From Myxococcales bacterium (lineage in GTDB: Bacteria; Myxococcota_A; Polyangia; Polyangiales; Houyiibacteriaceae), in assembly GCA_019637115.1 (NCBI GenBank), contig JAHBWH010000080.1, positions 1-34,377 on the forward strand: 34,377 nt of DNA. Reading direction: 5' to 3'. The position numbers and the translations under genes were made by a program. This document shows, in pieces, positions 16,854-26,005 of the stretch (position 1 is the stretch's first letter; each line of letters starts with the position of its first letter). The notes beneath the pieces are model-generated. The model worked only from the letters and a program-made list of their open reading frames with translations. It was not told where the DNA came from and did not search any database.

Positions 16854-17481
16854 GCGCGAGCGGCCGCTCTGCCTCGTCGGCATGAGCGGGGCGGGCAAGA
16901 GCCACGCGAGCCGGGCCCTCGCGGCGCTCGGCTTTGGCTGGCACGACTGCGACGCCGCCATCGCGGCGCGGCTCGCTGACCTCGTAACGCCAGAGCCAGG
17001 TGAGGCGCCCGTGCACGCGCTCGGGCGCTGGATGGGCATGCCCTGGTCGGCCGGCTTCGCCGAGCGCGAGGCGCGCTATCTCGCGCTCGAGGCGGAGGTG
17101 ACGCGCGAGGCGCTCGACGCCGCGCAGGAAGGGTCCCAGGTCGTCGACACGACGGGGAGCGTCATCTACCTCGACGAGGCGCTGCGGCAGGCGCTCCGCG
17201 CGCGCTGCGAGGTCGTCTACCTGCGCACGCCCGAGGCCGACTACGAGCGCATGCTCGCGCTCTACCTCGCGGAGCCCAAGCCGGTCGTGTGGGGAGGCCT
17301 CTTCGCGGCGCGGCCAGGAGAGTCGGACGAAGACGCGCTCGCGCGCTGCTACGCCGCGCTCCTGCGCGAGCGCGACGCACGCTACCTGGCGCTGGCGCAC
17401 CGCTGGATCTGGGCCACGGACCTCCGAGGCGCGGACGTGGCGGCGGTGCTCGGGCGCGCGCCGCGACGGAGCGCCCGATGA
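16843..17481 (+). CDS. Shikimate-kinase-like P-loop kinase
   Basis: Small P-loop kinase (212 aa) starting at ATG 16843, with GGAGG at 16832-16836. The Walker A motif is GMSGAGKS (13-20). HDCDAAIAARL (34-44) matches the Asp-x-Asp substrate-binding region of shikimate kinases, and VVDTTGSVIYLDE occupies the place of the family's GGG loop, though the glycines are reduced. RTPEADYERML and an Arg-rich lid-like region follow. True AroK has a conserved GGG; its absence here suggests a different small-molecule substrate. The stop overlaps an ATG at 17478 (ATGA), the first of three copies of the thioredoxin gene's 5' end. Confidence 0.78.
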   Translation: MGGERERPLCLVGMSGAGKSHASRALAALGFGWHDCDAAIAARLADLVTPEPGEAPVHALGRWMGMPWSAGFAEREARYLALEAEVTREALDAAQEGSQVVDTTGSVIYLDEALRQALRARCEVVYLRTPEADYERMLALYLAEPKPVVWGGLFAARPGESDEDALARCYAALLRERDARYLALAHRWIWATDLRGADVAAVLGRAPRRSAR

Positions 17482-17703
17482 GCGCCGTCCTGCACGCGAC
17501 CCCCGAGATCTCTTCGATCCTTGCGTCGACGTGCGGTAGCGCTCGGGCGCGCGCCGCGATGGAGCGCCCGATGAGCACCGTCCTGCACGCGACCCCCGAA
17601 ACCTTCGGTCCTCGCGTCGACGTGCGGTAGCGCTCGGGCGCGCACCGCGACCAAGCGCGCGATGATCCCCGTCCTGCACGCGACGCCCGAGACCTTCGAC
17701 GAG
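17431..17703 (+). repeat. Tandem triplication of the kinase/thioredoxin gene junction
   Basis: Three diverged copies of a unit of about 92 bp. Each joins the 3' end of the kinase gene (GGACGTG..GCTCGGGCGCGCGCC) to the 5' end of the thioredoxin gene (ATG then CCGTCCTGCACGCGAC). The start codons lie at 17478, 17571 and 17662, i.e. 93 and 91 bp apart. Copy 1 still overlaps the kinase stop. The middle copy lacks an 8-base stretch (ACGAGCTC) present in the intact gene. Confidence 0.9.
17478..17630 (+). pseudogene. Duplicated, decayed thioredoxin 5' end (50-codon relic ORF)
   Basis: An ORF from the ATGA overlap at 17478 to TAG at 17628-17630 reads through copies 1 and 2 of the duplicated junction. 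It contains MSAVLHATPE and MSTVLHATPE, each matching the MIPVLHATPE start of the intact thioredoxin gene. It has no CxxC and no thioredoxin fold. If translated it would work at most as a coupling leader between the kinase and thioredoxin. I call it a relic, with the leader role as the alternative. Confidence 0.65.
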
Positions 17704-18018
17704 CTCGTCCTCGCGCCCCGGGACGAGCTCGTCGTCGTCTATTTCTGGGGGCCCGACTGCCCCAACTGCGACTTCTTCGCGTCGCGCTTCCCGCACCTGC
17801 TCGAGGCGCTCGGCGACGTCCCCGCCCGCGTCGTGAAGGTGAACGCCTACGAGCACGACGCGCTCGGCGCGCGCTTCGCGATCTTCGGCATCCCTCAGTT
17901 CCACCTCTTCCGCGACGGAAAGCGCATCGGGCGCATGAGCGAGTTCCGCGGCGACGACTTCTTCGTGCACGTGCTCCGCGAGCACCTCCCCAGCGCGTGG
18001 GGTGGGGGCACGCCATGA
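17662..18018 (+). CDS. Thioredoxin-family protein
   Basis: Compact 118-residue thioredoxin-like protein. VVVYFWGPDCPNCDFF carries the redox CPNC (Cys33, Cys36), a variant of the classic CGPC. FGIPQFHLFRDGKRIGR contains the cis-Pro loop and the beta hairpin expected after it. There is no signal peptide, so it is cytoplasmic. The start at ATG 17662 is the third copy of a repeated gene 5' end; only this copy continues into a full domain. By position it probably belonged to the HAD/kinase operon before the junction expanded. Function: thiol-disulfide exchange; partner unknown. Confidence 0.9.
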   Translation: MIPVLHATPETFDELVLAPRDELVVVYFWGPDCPNCDFFASRFPHLLEALGDVPARVVKVNAYEHDALGARFAIFGIPQFHLFRDGKRIGRMSEFRGDDFFVHVLREHLPSAWGGGTP

Positions 18019-18053
18019 CGGGAGCCATGACGGGAGGGCCACGCCATGACGCG
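18012..18053 (+). repeat. Short tandem GCCATGACGGGAG repeat
   Basis: GCCATGACGGGA occurs at 18012 and 18024, and a variant GCCATGACGCGA follows at 18043, straddling the thioredoxin stop. The rest of the gap to 18205 shows no gene. Confidence 0.75.
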
Positions 18054-18205
18054 ACGGGCACGGCGCGCGTCGCTCGTGAGCGTGATGGCGCGTCGTGCGG
18101 CGGGGGCACCTCGCGGGCGCAACACGGCGCGAGTGGCTGGCGAGCGCCGTCCGGGCGCGTGAAGCCCCTTTCCCTCCGCGGCCCCGGCCGTCACCATTGC
18201 ATCCG

Positions 18206-20110
<1,905 letters not shown>

Positions 20111-20143
20111 GCTTCGGTGCGGACGCAGGCGCTCGGGCTCGAG

Positions 20144-20185
20144 CGGTCGGACTCGGGCGGTCGGACTCGGGCGGTCGGGCCCGAG
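20144..20185. repeat. Three 14-bp units in a convergent gene end
   Basis: CGGTCGGACTCGGG at 20144 and 20158, with a diverged third copy at 20172, between the convergent stops of the kinase (20110) and rsgA (20197). GCTCGGGC (20131-20138) and GCCCGAG near 20180 can pair around the array, so it may also act as a terminator. Confidence 0.8.
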
Positions 20186-20196
20186 AGCGTCCCGGC

Positions 20197-21120
20197 TCAG
20201 CGCTCCTCGCCCTCGTAGAGGCGGAGGTAGCTGTCGTAGCGCTCGGGGGAGATGCTCCCCGCCTCGACGGCGGCCTTCACCGCGCAGCCAGGCTCGGCTC
20301 GGTGTCGGCAGTCACGGAACGCGCACTGCCCGAGGTGAGGGCGCATCTCGACGAAGCAGCGGTCGAGCACCTCGAGCGGCAGCGCCCAGGCCCCGAGCTC
20401 GCGGATGCCTGGGGTGTCCGCGACGTAGCCGCCGCCCGCGACGGGGTGGAGGGTCGCGACCCGCGTCGTGTGCTTGCCCTTCGTCGTATGGGAGCTGGTC
20501 TCGCCCACCCGAAGCGCGAGCGCCGGGTCGATGGCGTTGATGAGGCTGCTCTTGCCGACGCCGCTCGCGCCAACGAACGCGCTCGTCTTGCCGAGGAGCC
20601 GCTCGCGGAGCGTGTCCACGCCCTCGCCGGTCAGCGCGCTCGCGTGCACGACCTCGTAGCCGAGCGCGGCGTAGCGGTCGAAGAGCGCCCGCTGCTCGGG
20701 GCGCACCTGGTCGAGCTTGTTGGCGACGATCACGACCTCCAGCCCGCCGTGCTCGGCGATCGCGAGGAAGCGGTCCAACATGCGCGGGTGGAAGGGCGGG
20801 TCGCCGAAGGCGAAGACCACGAAGAGGCGGTCGAGGTTCGCGATGATCACGTCCTCGCGATGCGCTTGCGCGGGGTGCTGTCGAGACAGCACGGTCTCGC
20901 GAGGGAGGACCTCCTCGATGGTGCCGAGATCGCCGTCGGCTCCGGGGCTGAGGCGTACGCGATCCCCGATCACGCAGAGGTCCGTGCGTTGACGCTCCTT
21001 CTTGAGGCGCCCGCGGAGCTTGCAGGTCACGACCCCCTCCGAGGTGGCCACCTCGATGAAGCCCGCGGTCGCCCGCAACACGATGCCCTCCTCGACCGTC
21101 ACGACGGCGAGAGTGGCCAC
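20197..21120 (-). CDS. rsgA: Ribosome small-subunit-dependent GTPase A
   Basis: RsgA (YjeQ), a 30S-subunit maturation GTPase, 307 aa. The circularly permuted G-motif order is diagnostic: G4 NKLD (134-137), G5 SALTGEG (161-167), then G1 GASGVGKSS (184-192) and G3 DTPG (235-238). An N-terminal OB-fold (about 10-75) precedes them. The C-terminal zinc site is CAFRDCRHRAEPGC (Cys266, Cys271, His273, Cys279). Start is GTG 21120, with GAAGG eight bases upstream; the frame continues open further upstream but that is antisense to the YbjN-like and pspA genes. It helps place late 30S proteins and dissociates from mature subunits after GTP hydrolysis. Confidence 0.95.
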   Translation of the reverse strand: MATLAVVTVEEGIVLRATAGFIEVATSEGVVTCKLRGRLKKERQRTDLCVIGDRVRLSPGADGDLGTIEEVLPRETVLSRQHPAQAHREDVIIANLDRLFVVFAFGDPPFHPRMLDRFLAIAEHGGLEVVIVANKLDQVRPEQRALFDRYAALGYEVVHASALTGEGVDTLRERLLGKTSAFVGASGVGKSSLINAIDPALALRVGETSSHTTKGKHTTRVATLHPVAGGGYVADTPGIRELGAWALPLEVLDRCFVEMRPHLGQCAFRDCRHRAEPGCAVKAAVEAGSISPERYDSYLRLYEGEER

Positions 21121-21204
21121 GCTCGGGGCCTTCGGCAAGCGCCCAGCGGCGCGGCGCCCGGGGGGCCGAAGCCCTTGATGGTGGGATCGGCACGCTGGTA
21201 GGCT

Positions 21205-21228
21205 GCCTCGGCGACTTCGCGCCGAGGC
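21205..21228 (+). promoter_or_regulatory. Hairpin covering the ribosome binding site of the YbjN-like gene
   Basis: A perfect 9-bp stem GCCTCGGCG / CGCCGAGGC with loop ACTTCG ends six bases before ATG 21235. The GAGG Shine-Dalgarno (21224-21227) lies in the 3' arm, so the folded leader would hide it. Confidence 0.6.
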
Positions 21229-21234
21229 TCGACC

Positions 21235-21645
21235 ATGCGCACACGAGAAGACATCGAATCGTACCTCCGCCGCTCCCAGCTCGCGTTCAGCGACGTCGGT
21301 GACGAGACCGACGAGGCCATGTGGCTCGTCCGAGACCGCTCGACCGGCGAGAACATCGTCGTGAGCATGGTCCAGCCTCTCTTGCTCTTCCGCGTGAAGG
21401 TCCTGGACCTCGACCACGTGAAGGATCGCGAGGCGCTCTTCCAGCGGCTCCTCGAGCTGAACGCGCGGGACATGATGCACGGCGCATACGGGCTCGCGGA
21501 CGGCGCGGTGGTGCTCACCGCCGGGCTGCCCCTCGAGAACCTGGACTACAACGAGTTCCAGGTGACGGTCGACGACCTCTCGCTCGCGCTGACCAACCAC
21601 TACGACGACATCAAGACGTTCGTGTCGTCCGCCACCGAGGCCTGA
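21235..21645 (+). CDS. YbjN-family protein
   Basis: 136-residue acidic protein resembling the YbjN / type III secretion chaperone-like fold. It starts with a helix (TREDIESYLRRS), then strands around MWLVRDRSTGENIVVSMVQPLLLFRVKVL, a helix with ALFQRLLELNARDMMHGAYGL, strands (GAVVLTAGLPLENLDYNEF), and a final helix ALTNHYDDIKTFVS. There are no catalytic residues or membrane segments. Family members are small cytoplasmic proteins thought to bind or modulate other proteins; the exact role is not established. It lies 84 bp upstream of pspA on the same strand, suggesting a shared envelope-stress role. Confidence 0.75.
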   Translation: MRTREDIESYLRRSQLAFSDVGDETDEAMWLVRDRSTGENIVVSMVQPLLLFRVKVLDLDHVKDREALFQRLLELNARDMMHGAYGLADGAVVLTAGLPLENLDYNEFQVTVDDLSLALTNHYDDIKTFVSSATEA

Positions 21646-21729
21646 GCGCCTCGCCTTTCTTCGCGCGGGACGAAATGTCTGCCCGCCTTCGTACGTAGCC
21701 AATCCGCCAGCATCGTCCGGGAGACACGA

Positions 21730-22527
21730 ATGGGCTTCTTCGGCCGCCTCGCCACGCTCATCAAGAGCAACCTGAACGACCTGATCAGCAAATCCGAAGA
21801 TCCGGAGAAGATGCTGAACCAGGTCATCCTGGACATGAACTCGCAGCTCGTGGAGGCGAAGAAGCAAGTCGCCGTCGCGATCGCGGACGAGAAGCGCCTC
21901 AAGAAGCAGCTCGACAACGAGAAGAGCGTCGGCGCCGAGTGGGAGCGCAAGGCGATGATGGCCATCCGGGCGGGCGACGAGGAGCTCGCGAAGGAGGCCT
22001 TGCTCCGCAAGAAGGAGCACGACCAGCTCGCAGCGCAGTACGAAGACCAGTGGAACAAGCAGAAGCAGGCGACCGACCAGCTCAAGCTCGCCTTGCGCGC
22101 GCTGAACAACAAGATCGAGGAGGCGAAGCGGAAGAAGAACGTCCTCATCGCGCGCAAGCGGCGCGCGGAGGCGATGAAGTCGATCCAGCAGACGATGAGC
22201 GGGCTCTCCGACACGTCGGCCTTCGACACCTTCGACCGCATGGCGCAGAAGATCGATCAGATGGAGGCCGAGGCGGAGGCCGCCGGCGAGCTCAGCGAGG
22301 AGTTCTCGGGCGACGTGCTGCGCCATCGGTTCGCGCAGCTCGAGGCGACCGCGGGCGCCGACGCGGATCTACTCGAGCTCAAGCGCAAGATGGGCCTCGT
22401 GCCGGAGGAGGCCCCGGCCGTCTCGGCGCGGGTCGATGCCGAGGTCGAGGACGAGATCAGCGACGAGGAGATGGCCGAGCTCGAGGAGGCGCTCGCCGCG
22501 CTCCGCGAGCGCGAGATGGGCGGCTGA
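21730..22527 (+). CDS. pspA: PspA/IM30 family membrane-stress protein
   Basis: PspA/Vipp1-type ESCRT-III-like protein, 265 aa. The N-terminal amphipathic helix MGFFGRLATLIKSNLNDLIS binds membranes. DPEKMLNQVILDMNSQL is the family's conserved second element. Long coiled-coil helices follow (about 30-190, rich in Lys/Glu/Gln: EAKKQVAVAIADEKRLKKQL). The C-terminal portion is acidic (DAEVEDEISDEEMAELEEAL). Ribosome binding is likely via GGGAGA, six bases before ATG 21730. The protein assembles on damaged inner membrane to maintain integrity. No pspF, pspB or pspC is nearby; the YbjN-like gene upstream is the only apparent partner. Confidence 0.93.
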   Translation: MGFFGRLATLIKSNLNDLISKSEDPEKMLNQVILDMNSQLVEAKKQVAVAIADEKRLKKQLDNEKSVGAEWERKAMMAIRAGDEELAKEALLRKKEHDQLAAQYEDQWNKQKQATDQLKLALRALNNKIEEAKRKKNVLIARKRRAEAMKSIQQTMSGLSDTSAFDTFDRMAQKIDQMEAEAEAAGELSEEFSGDVLRHRFAQLEATAGADADLLELKRKMGLVPEEAPAVSARVDAEVEDEISDEEMAELEEALAALREREMGG

Positions 22528-22551
22528 CGGCGGACGGCGGTGGACGGCGCG

Positions 22552-22629
22552 CGCGGACGGTGCGGGCGGACGGCGCAGGCGGACGGTGCAGGCGGACGGT
22601 GCGGGCGGACGGTGCGGGCGGACGGTGCG
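22552..22629. repeat. 13-bp minisatellite, six units
   Basis: Units of GGCGGACGGTGCR repeat every 13 bp from 22565 to 22617, with a slightly shorter first unit at 22553. They lie in the convergent gap between pspA (stop 22527) and the porin gene (stop 22769). The rest of the gap (22630-22768) shows no gene. Confidence 0.93.
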
Positions 22630-22768
22630 GGCGACGCTCGCTCGATGGAGCGTCGCGTCGGCTCCTAGAGCCGAGCAAGGGGAACGAGCGAGCTTTCCTC
22701 CCCTCCCGCGCGGCGTTCGTGGGCGCTGGGACGCTGCGACGTTTGGAGTGCGTCGGGTGCAGTGACGC

Positions 22769-24310
22769 TCAGTAGAAGAGCTGGAGCTGGACGCGCGCCT
22801 GGTGCATCACGTCGACCAGGCGGTCGCCGAAGAGGACGCCGTAGTCCGCTTGGAGCTTCAGGTTGTGGCCGTGGATGTACCAGCCGACGCCGCCGAGGAG
22901 CTCGCGCTGGGTCGGCATCGCGCTGCCCTCGTGCGTGGGGCGGATCTCGGCGAAGCGGGCGGCGAGCTCGATCACGCTCACGAAGTAACCCGCCTGAAGC
23001 GTGTACCCGAACGCCGAGCCGAAGCGCTCGGTGACGAGGACGCCGTCGACCACCCCGGTCTGCGTGTCGGCCCGGGCCCGGCGCCAGAGCAGCTCGGCGA
23101 GCAGTGAGAAGCCGTTCCACTTGAAGGCCACGTCCGCCTCCGCGTGGAAGACGTCGAAGCCCTCGTCGAGCTGGAAGAACGCGCCGTGCGTGCCGTTCTC
23201 GCGGTGGGTGCGGTGGTTGTAGGCGAAACCCGCGCCGATCGAGAACCGCGGCGTGCGCGTGCGGAGCAGATCCGCCTCGGCGTAGGCGTCGTCGAAGCGG
23301 CCGGTCGGCTGCACCTGGAGCCTCGCGACGTAGAGCAAGCCGAGGTCGCGGTTGATGCGGTTGCGCCCGTTGCCCGAGTAGACGCCGAGCTGGGCGCCGA
23401 TGTAGCCGCCGAGGCCGAAGAGGTCGTTCGAGAAGAGCTGGATGCCGATGTCGCGATCGAGGTTGAGCGCGGCGTTGACGATCGAGCGGTCGACGAGCTG
23501 CAGCGCAGAGGAGCTGATCACGCGCTCGCGGTTGAACGGCACCTTGGTCTGACCGACCTGGACGCCGAGCTGACTCGTCGGCATCCACGTGATGACCGCG
23601 TCGCGGATGGGGTTGAAGTAACCAGGCTCGAGATCGCCCGGGGCGAAGCCGAGCTGGATGTAGAAGAGGAGCTTCGGGCTGCCGAGGTGGCCGAGGAAGA
23701 CGAGCCGCATGCGGCGGATGAGGAAGGCGAAGGCGTCCGCGGGCTCCTCGCCCGCGAGGTCGCGGGTGAAAGCGGCGCGGGCTTGGATCCGGCCGCGGAC
23801 GGTGAGCGAGAAATCGCCGTCGTCGCTTCGCAGCGTGATGCCGCGGCCGAACTCTGCCTCGAGACCCTCGGCGAGGGGCATCGCGGCGGTGGGCGGCATC
23901 AGCTCGGGGGTCGTCGGGTAGTGCTGGGCGTCGGCGGCCGCGGCGGTGTCCGCAGTGCCTGCGGAGGTGGAGCTCGTAGCTGCCGCCGAGGCGTCTGCAG
24001 TGGCGCCCTCGGATGCGGCAGCCGAGGGGGGCGGGGGGACGAGCGGATCGTCGTTCTCGCGCGGGGGAGGCTCCGCCTCGGACGGCCCCTCGGGAGACGG
24101 CGCCTCGGGAGACGGCGCCTCGGGAGACGGGCGCTCGGGAGACGGGCGCTCGGGAGACGGCGCCTCGGGAGACGGGCGCTCGGGAGACGGCGCCTCGGGA
24201 GACGGGCGCTCGGGAGACGGGCGCTCGGGAGATGGCGCGGGCTCGCCCGGCGCCTGTGCTCCGGCGTGAGCGGCGACGAGGAGGAGCGCGACCGCGAGGA
24301 TTCGAGCCAC
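22769..24310 (-). CDS. Phosphate-selective-porin-like outer-membrane protein
   Basis: Outer-membrane beta-barrel of the OprO/OprP (phosphate-selective porin) type, 513 aa. I chose GTG 24310, which gives the signal peptide MARILAVALLLVAAHAGAQA; TTG 24319 is possible. Residues 26-75 are ten PSPE(R/A/G) pentapeptides, then an Ala/Ser/Thr-rich stretch to about 125. The barrel follows: ITLRSDDGDFSLTVRGRIQARAAF is the typical first strand pair, FLIRRMRLVFLGHLG and LLFYIQLGFAPGD follow, and the end LQADYGVLFGDRLVDVMHQARVQLQLFY closes on an aromatic residue as barrels do. It probably forms a channel for anions or other solutes. No phosphate transport gene is adjacent, so specificity is unproven. Confidence 0.83.
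   Translation of the reverse strand: MARILAVALLLVAAHAGAQAPGEPAPSPERPSPERPSPEAPSPERPSPEAPSPERPSPERPSPEAPSPEAPSPEGPSEAEPPPRENDDPLVPPPPSAAASEGATADASAAATSSTSAGTADTAAAADAQHYPTTPELMPPTAAMPLAEGLEAEFGRGITLRSDDGDFSLTVRGRIQARAAFTRDLAGEEPADAFAFLIRRMRLVFLGHLGSPKLLFYIQLGFAPGDLEPGYFNPIRDAVITWMPTSQLGVQVGQTKVPFNRERVISSSALQLVDRSIVNAALNLDRDIGIQLFSNDLFGLGGYIGAQLGVYSGNGRNRINRDLGLLYVARLQVQPTGRFDDAYAEADLLRTRTPRFSIGAGFAYNHRTHRENGTHGAFFQLDEGFDVFHAEADVAFKWNGFSLLAELLWRRARADTQTGVVDGVLVTERFGSAFGYTLQAGYFVSVIELAARFAEIRPTHEGSAMPTQRELLGGVGWYIHGHNLKLQADYGVLFGDRLVDVMHQARVQLQLFY
24086..24235 (-). repeat. In-frame 15-bp repeat encoding PSPE(R/A) in the porin
   Basis: Ten 15-bp units at the 5' end of the porin gene encode PSPER, PSPEA or PSPEG directly after the signal peptide. 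The units differ mainly at the Arg/Ala codon. Confidence 0.95.
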
Positions 24311-24410
24311 GGCGGCCAATGTGACAGATCCGACACGCCGCGCCCGTGGCTCGGGACGGAGGTGGTGACGCGCTTGTTGCGCTCGGAAGCTGGCCCCATG
24401 CTCGAGCCGC

Positions 24411-26000
24411 ATGGAGCTCGTCCGCGCCCTTACCGACCGCATCCTCCCCGAGGCCAAGACCCACACGGGCGGGCCGACGCCTCCCGGCCCCGACGCCCCC
24501 CACGCGATCGTGATCGGCGCGGGCTTCGGCGGGCTCGCGGCGGCCATCCGGCTCGGCGCGCGCGGGTACCGCGTGACGATCGTCGACCGCCTCGACCAAC
24601 CCGGCGGGCGGGCGCGCGTCTTCCGCGAGGGCGGCTACGTCTTCGACGCTGGCCCCACGCTCGTCACTGCGCCCTTCCTCTTCGAGGAGCTCTGGACGCT
24701 CTGCGGGCGGCGCATGGCCGACGACGTCGATCTGCGGCCGACGCTGCCTTTTTACCGGATCCGCTTCGACGATGGCTCGACCTTCGAGTACACGGGCGAC
24801 GCCGACGCGATGCGCCGCGAGGTCGCGCGCCTCTCACCGGACGACGTCGCGGGCTACGAGGCCTTCGTCCGCAAATCGCAGGCGATCTTCGACGTCGGTT
24901 TCACGAAGCTCGCGCACGCGCCTTTCTCGCATCCGGTGGACATGGCGCGCGTCGCGCCCGCGATGATCCGGCTCGAGAGCTACCGGACCGTGGCGGGGCT
25001 CGTCGGAAAGTACGTGAAGGACCCGAAGCTCCGACAGGTGCTCTCGTTCCACCCTCTGCTCGTCGGCGGCAACCCCTACGACACGACCAGCATCTACACG
25101 CTCATCGCGTACCTCGAGCGCAAATGGGGTGTGTGGTTCCCGATGGGCGGGACGGGCGAGCTCGTGCGGGGGCTCGCGAAGCTGCACGAAGGGCTGGGGG
25201 GGACGACGCGCCTCGGCGAGACCGTGGAGGAGATCACCATCGACGCGGCGGGTGGGCGCCCACGGGCGAGCGGCGTGCGGCTCGCGAGCGGCGAGACGTT
25301 GCGCGCGGACGTCGTCGTCTCGAACGCGGACAGCGCCTACACGTACTATCACCTCGTCCCCGAGCGATGGCGCAAGCGCTGGACGAATCGGCGAATCGAG
25401 CGCGCGAAGTTCTCGATGAGCCTCTTCGTTTGGTACTTCGGCACGAAGCGCCGCTACGAGGACGTCGCCCACCACACCATCCTGCTCGGGCCCCGCTATC
25501 GGGAGCTGCTCGAGGACATCTTCGAGCGCCACGTGCTCGCCGAGGATTTCAGCCTCTACCTCCACCGCCCGACGGCGACGGATCCGTCGATGGCGCCGAC
25601 GGGGCACGACGCGTTCTACGTGCTCTCGCCCGTCCCGCACCTCGACGCAGACGTCGATTGGGAGGAGCGCACCGAGCCCTACCGCCGCGCGATCGCGCGC
25701 CACCTCTCGCGCACGGTGCTGCCCGGCCTCGAGGACGCGCTGACCGTCTCGAAGACGCTCACGCCGAGGGGCTTCGCGAGCGACTACCTCGCGTTCAAGG
25801 GGGCGGCGTTCGGGATCCGACCGAACCTCCTGCAGAGCGCTTACTTCCGCCCGCACAACGCGAGCGAGGACCTCGACGGACTCTTCCTCGTCGGGGCGGG
25901 CACGCACCCGGGGGCGGGCATGCCCGGCGTGCTCTCGACGGCGCGGGTGCTCGACTCGGTGGTGCCGGATCCGGCGCGCTACGCGCGAACGGCGCGGTAG
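24411..26000 (+). CDS. crtI: Phytoene desaturase-type carotenoid oxidoreductase
   Basis: CrtI-family FAD-dependent desaturase, 529 aa. The Rossmann motif is IVIGAGFGGLAAAIRL (GxGxxG 36-41), followed by VDRLDQPGGRARVF. The substrate/FAD C-terminal motif LVGAGTHPGAGMPGVLSTA is characteristic of carotenoid desaturases, as is NPYDTTSIYTLIAYLERKWGVWFPMGGTGELVRGL. It would introduce double bases into phytoene or related C40/C30 polyenes at the inner membrane. No crtB, crtE or regulator is adjacent, so it may serve a pathway encoded elsewhere or act as another CrtI-like enzyme (isomerase or oxygenase). ATG 24411 lies about 100 bp from the divergent porin start. Confidence 0.88.
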   Translation: MELVRALTDRILPEAKTHTGGPTPPGPDAPHAIVIGAGFGGLAAAIRLGARGYRVTIVDRLDQPGGRARVFREGGYVFDAGPTLVTAPFLFEELWTLCGRRMADDVDLRPTLPFYRIRFDDGSTFEYTGDADAMRREVARLSPDDVAGYEAFVRKSQAIFDVGFTKLAHAPFSHPVDMARVAPAMIRLESYRTVAGLVGKYVKDPKLRQVLSFHPLLVGGNPYDTTSIYTLIAYLERKWGVWFPMGGTGELVRGLAKLHEGLGGTTRLGETVEEITIDAAGGRPRASGVRLASGETLRADVVVSNADSAYTYYHLVPERWRKRWTNRRIERAKFSMSLFVWYFGTKRRYEDVAHHTILLGPRYRELLEDIFERHVLAEDFSLYLHRPTATDPSMAPTGHDAFYVLSPVPHLDADVDWEERTEPYRRAIARHLSRTVLPGLEDALTVSKTLTPRGFASDYLAFKGAAFGIRPNLLQSAYFRPHNASEDLDGLFLVGAGTHPGAGMPGVLSTARVLDSVVPDPARYARTAR

Positions 26001-26005
26001 GGCCT

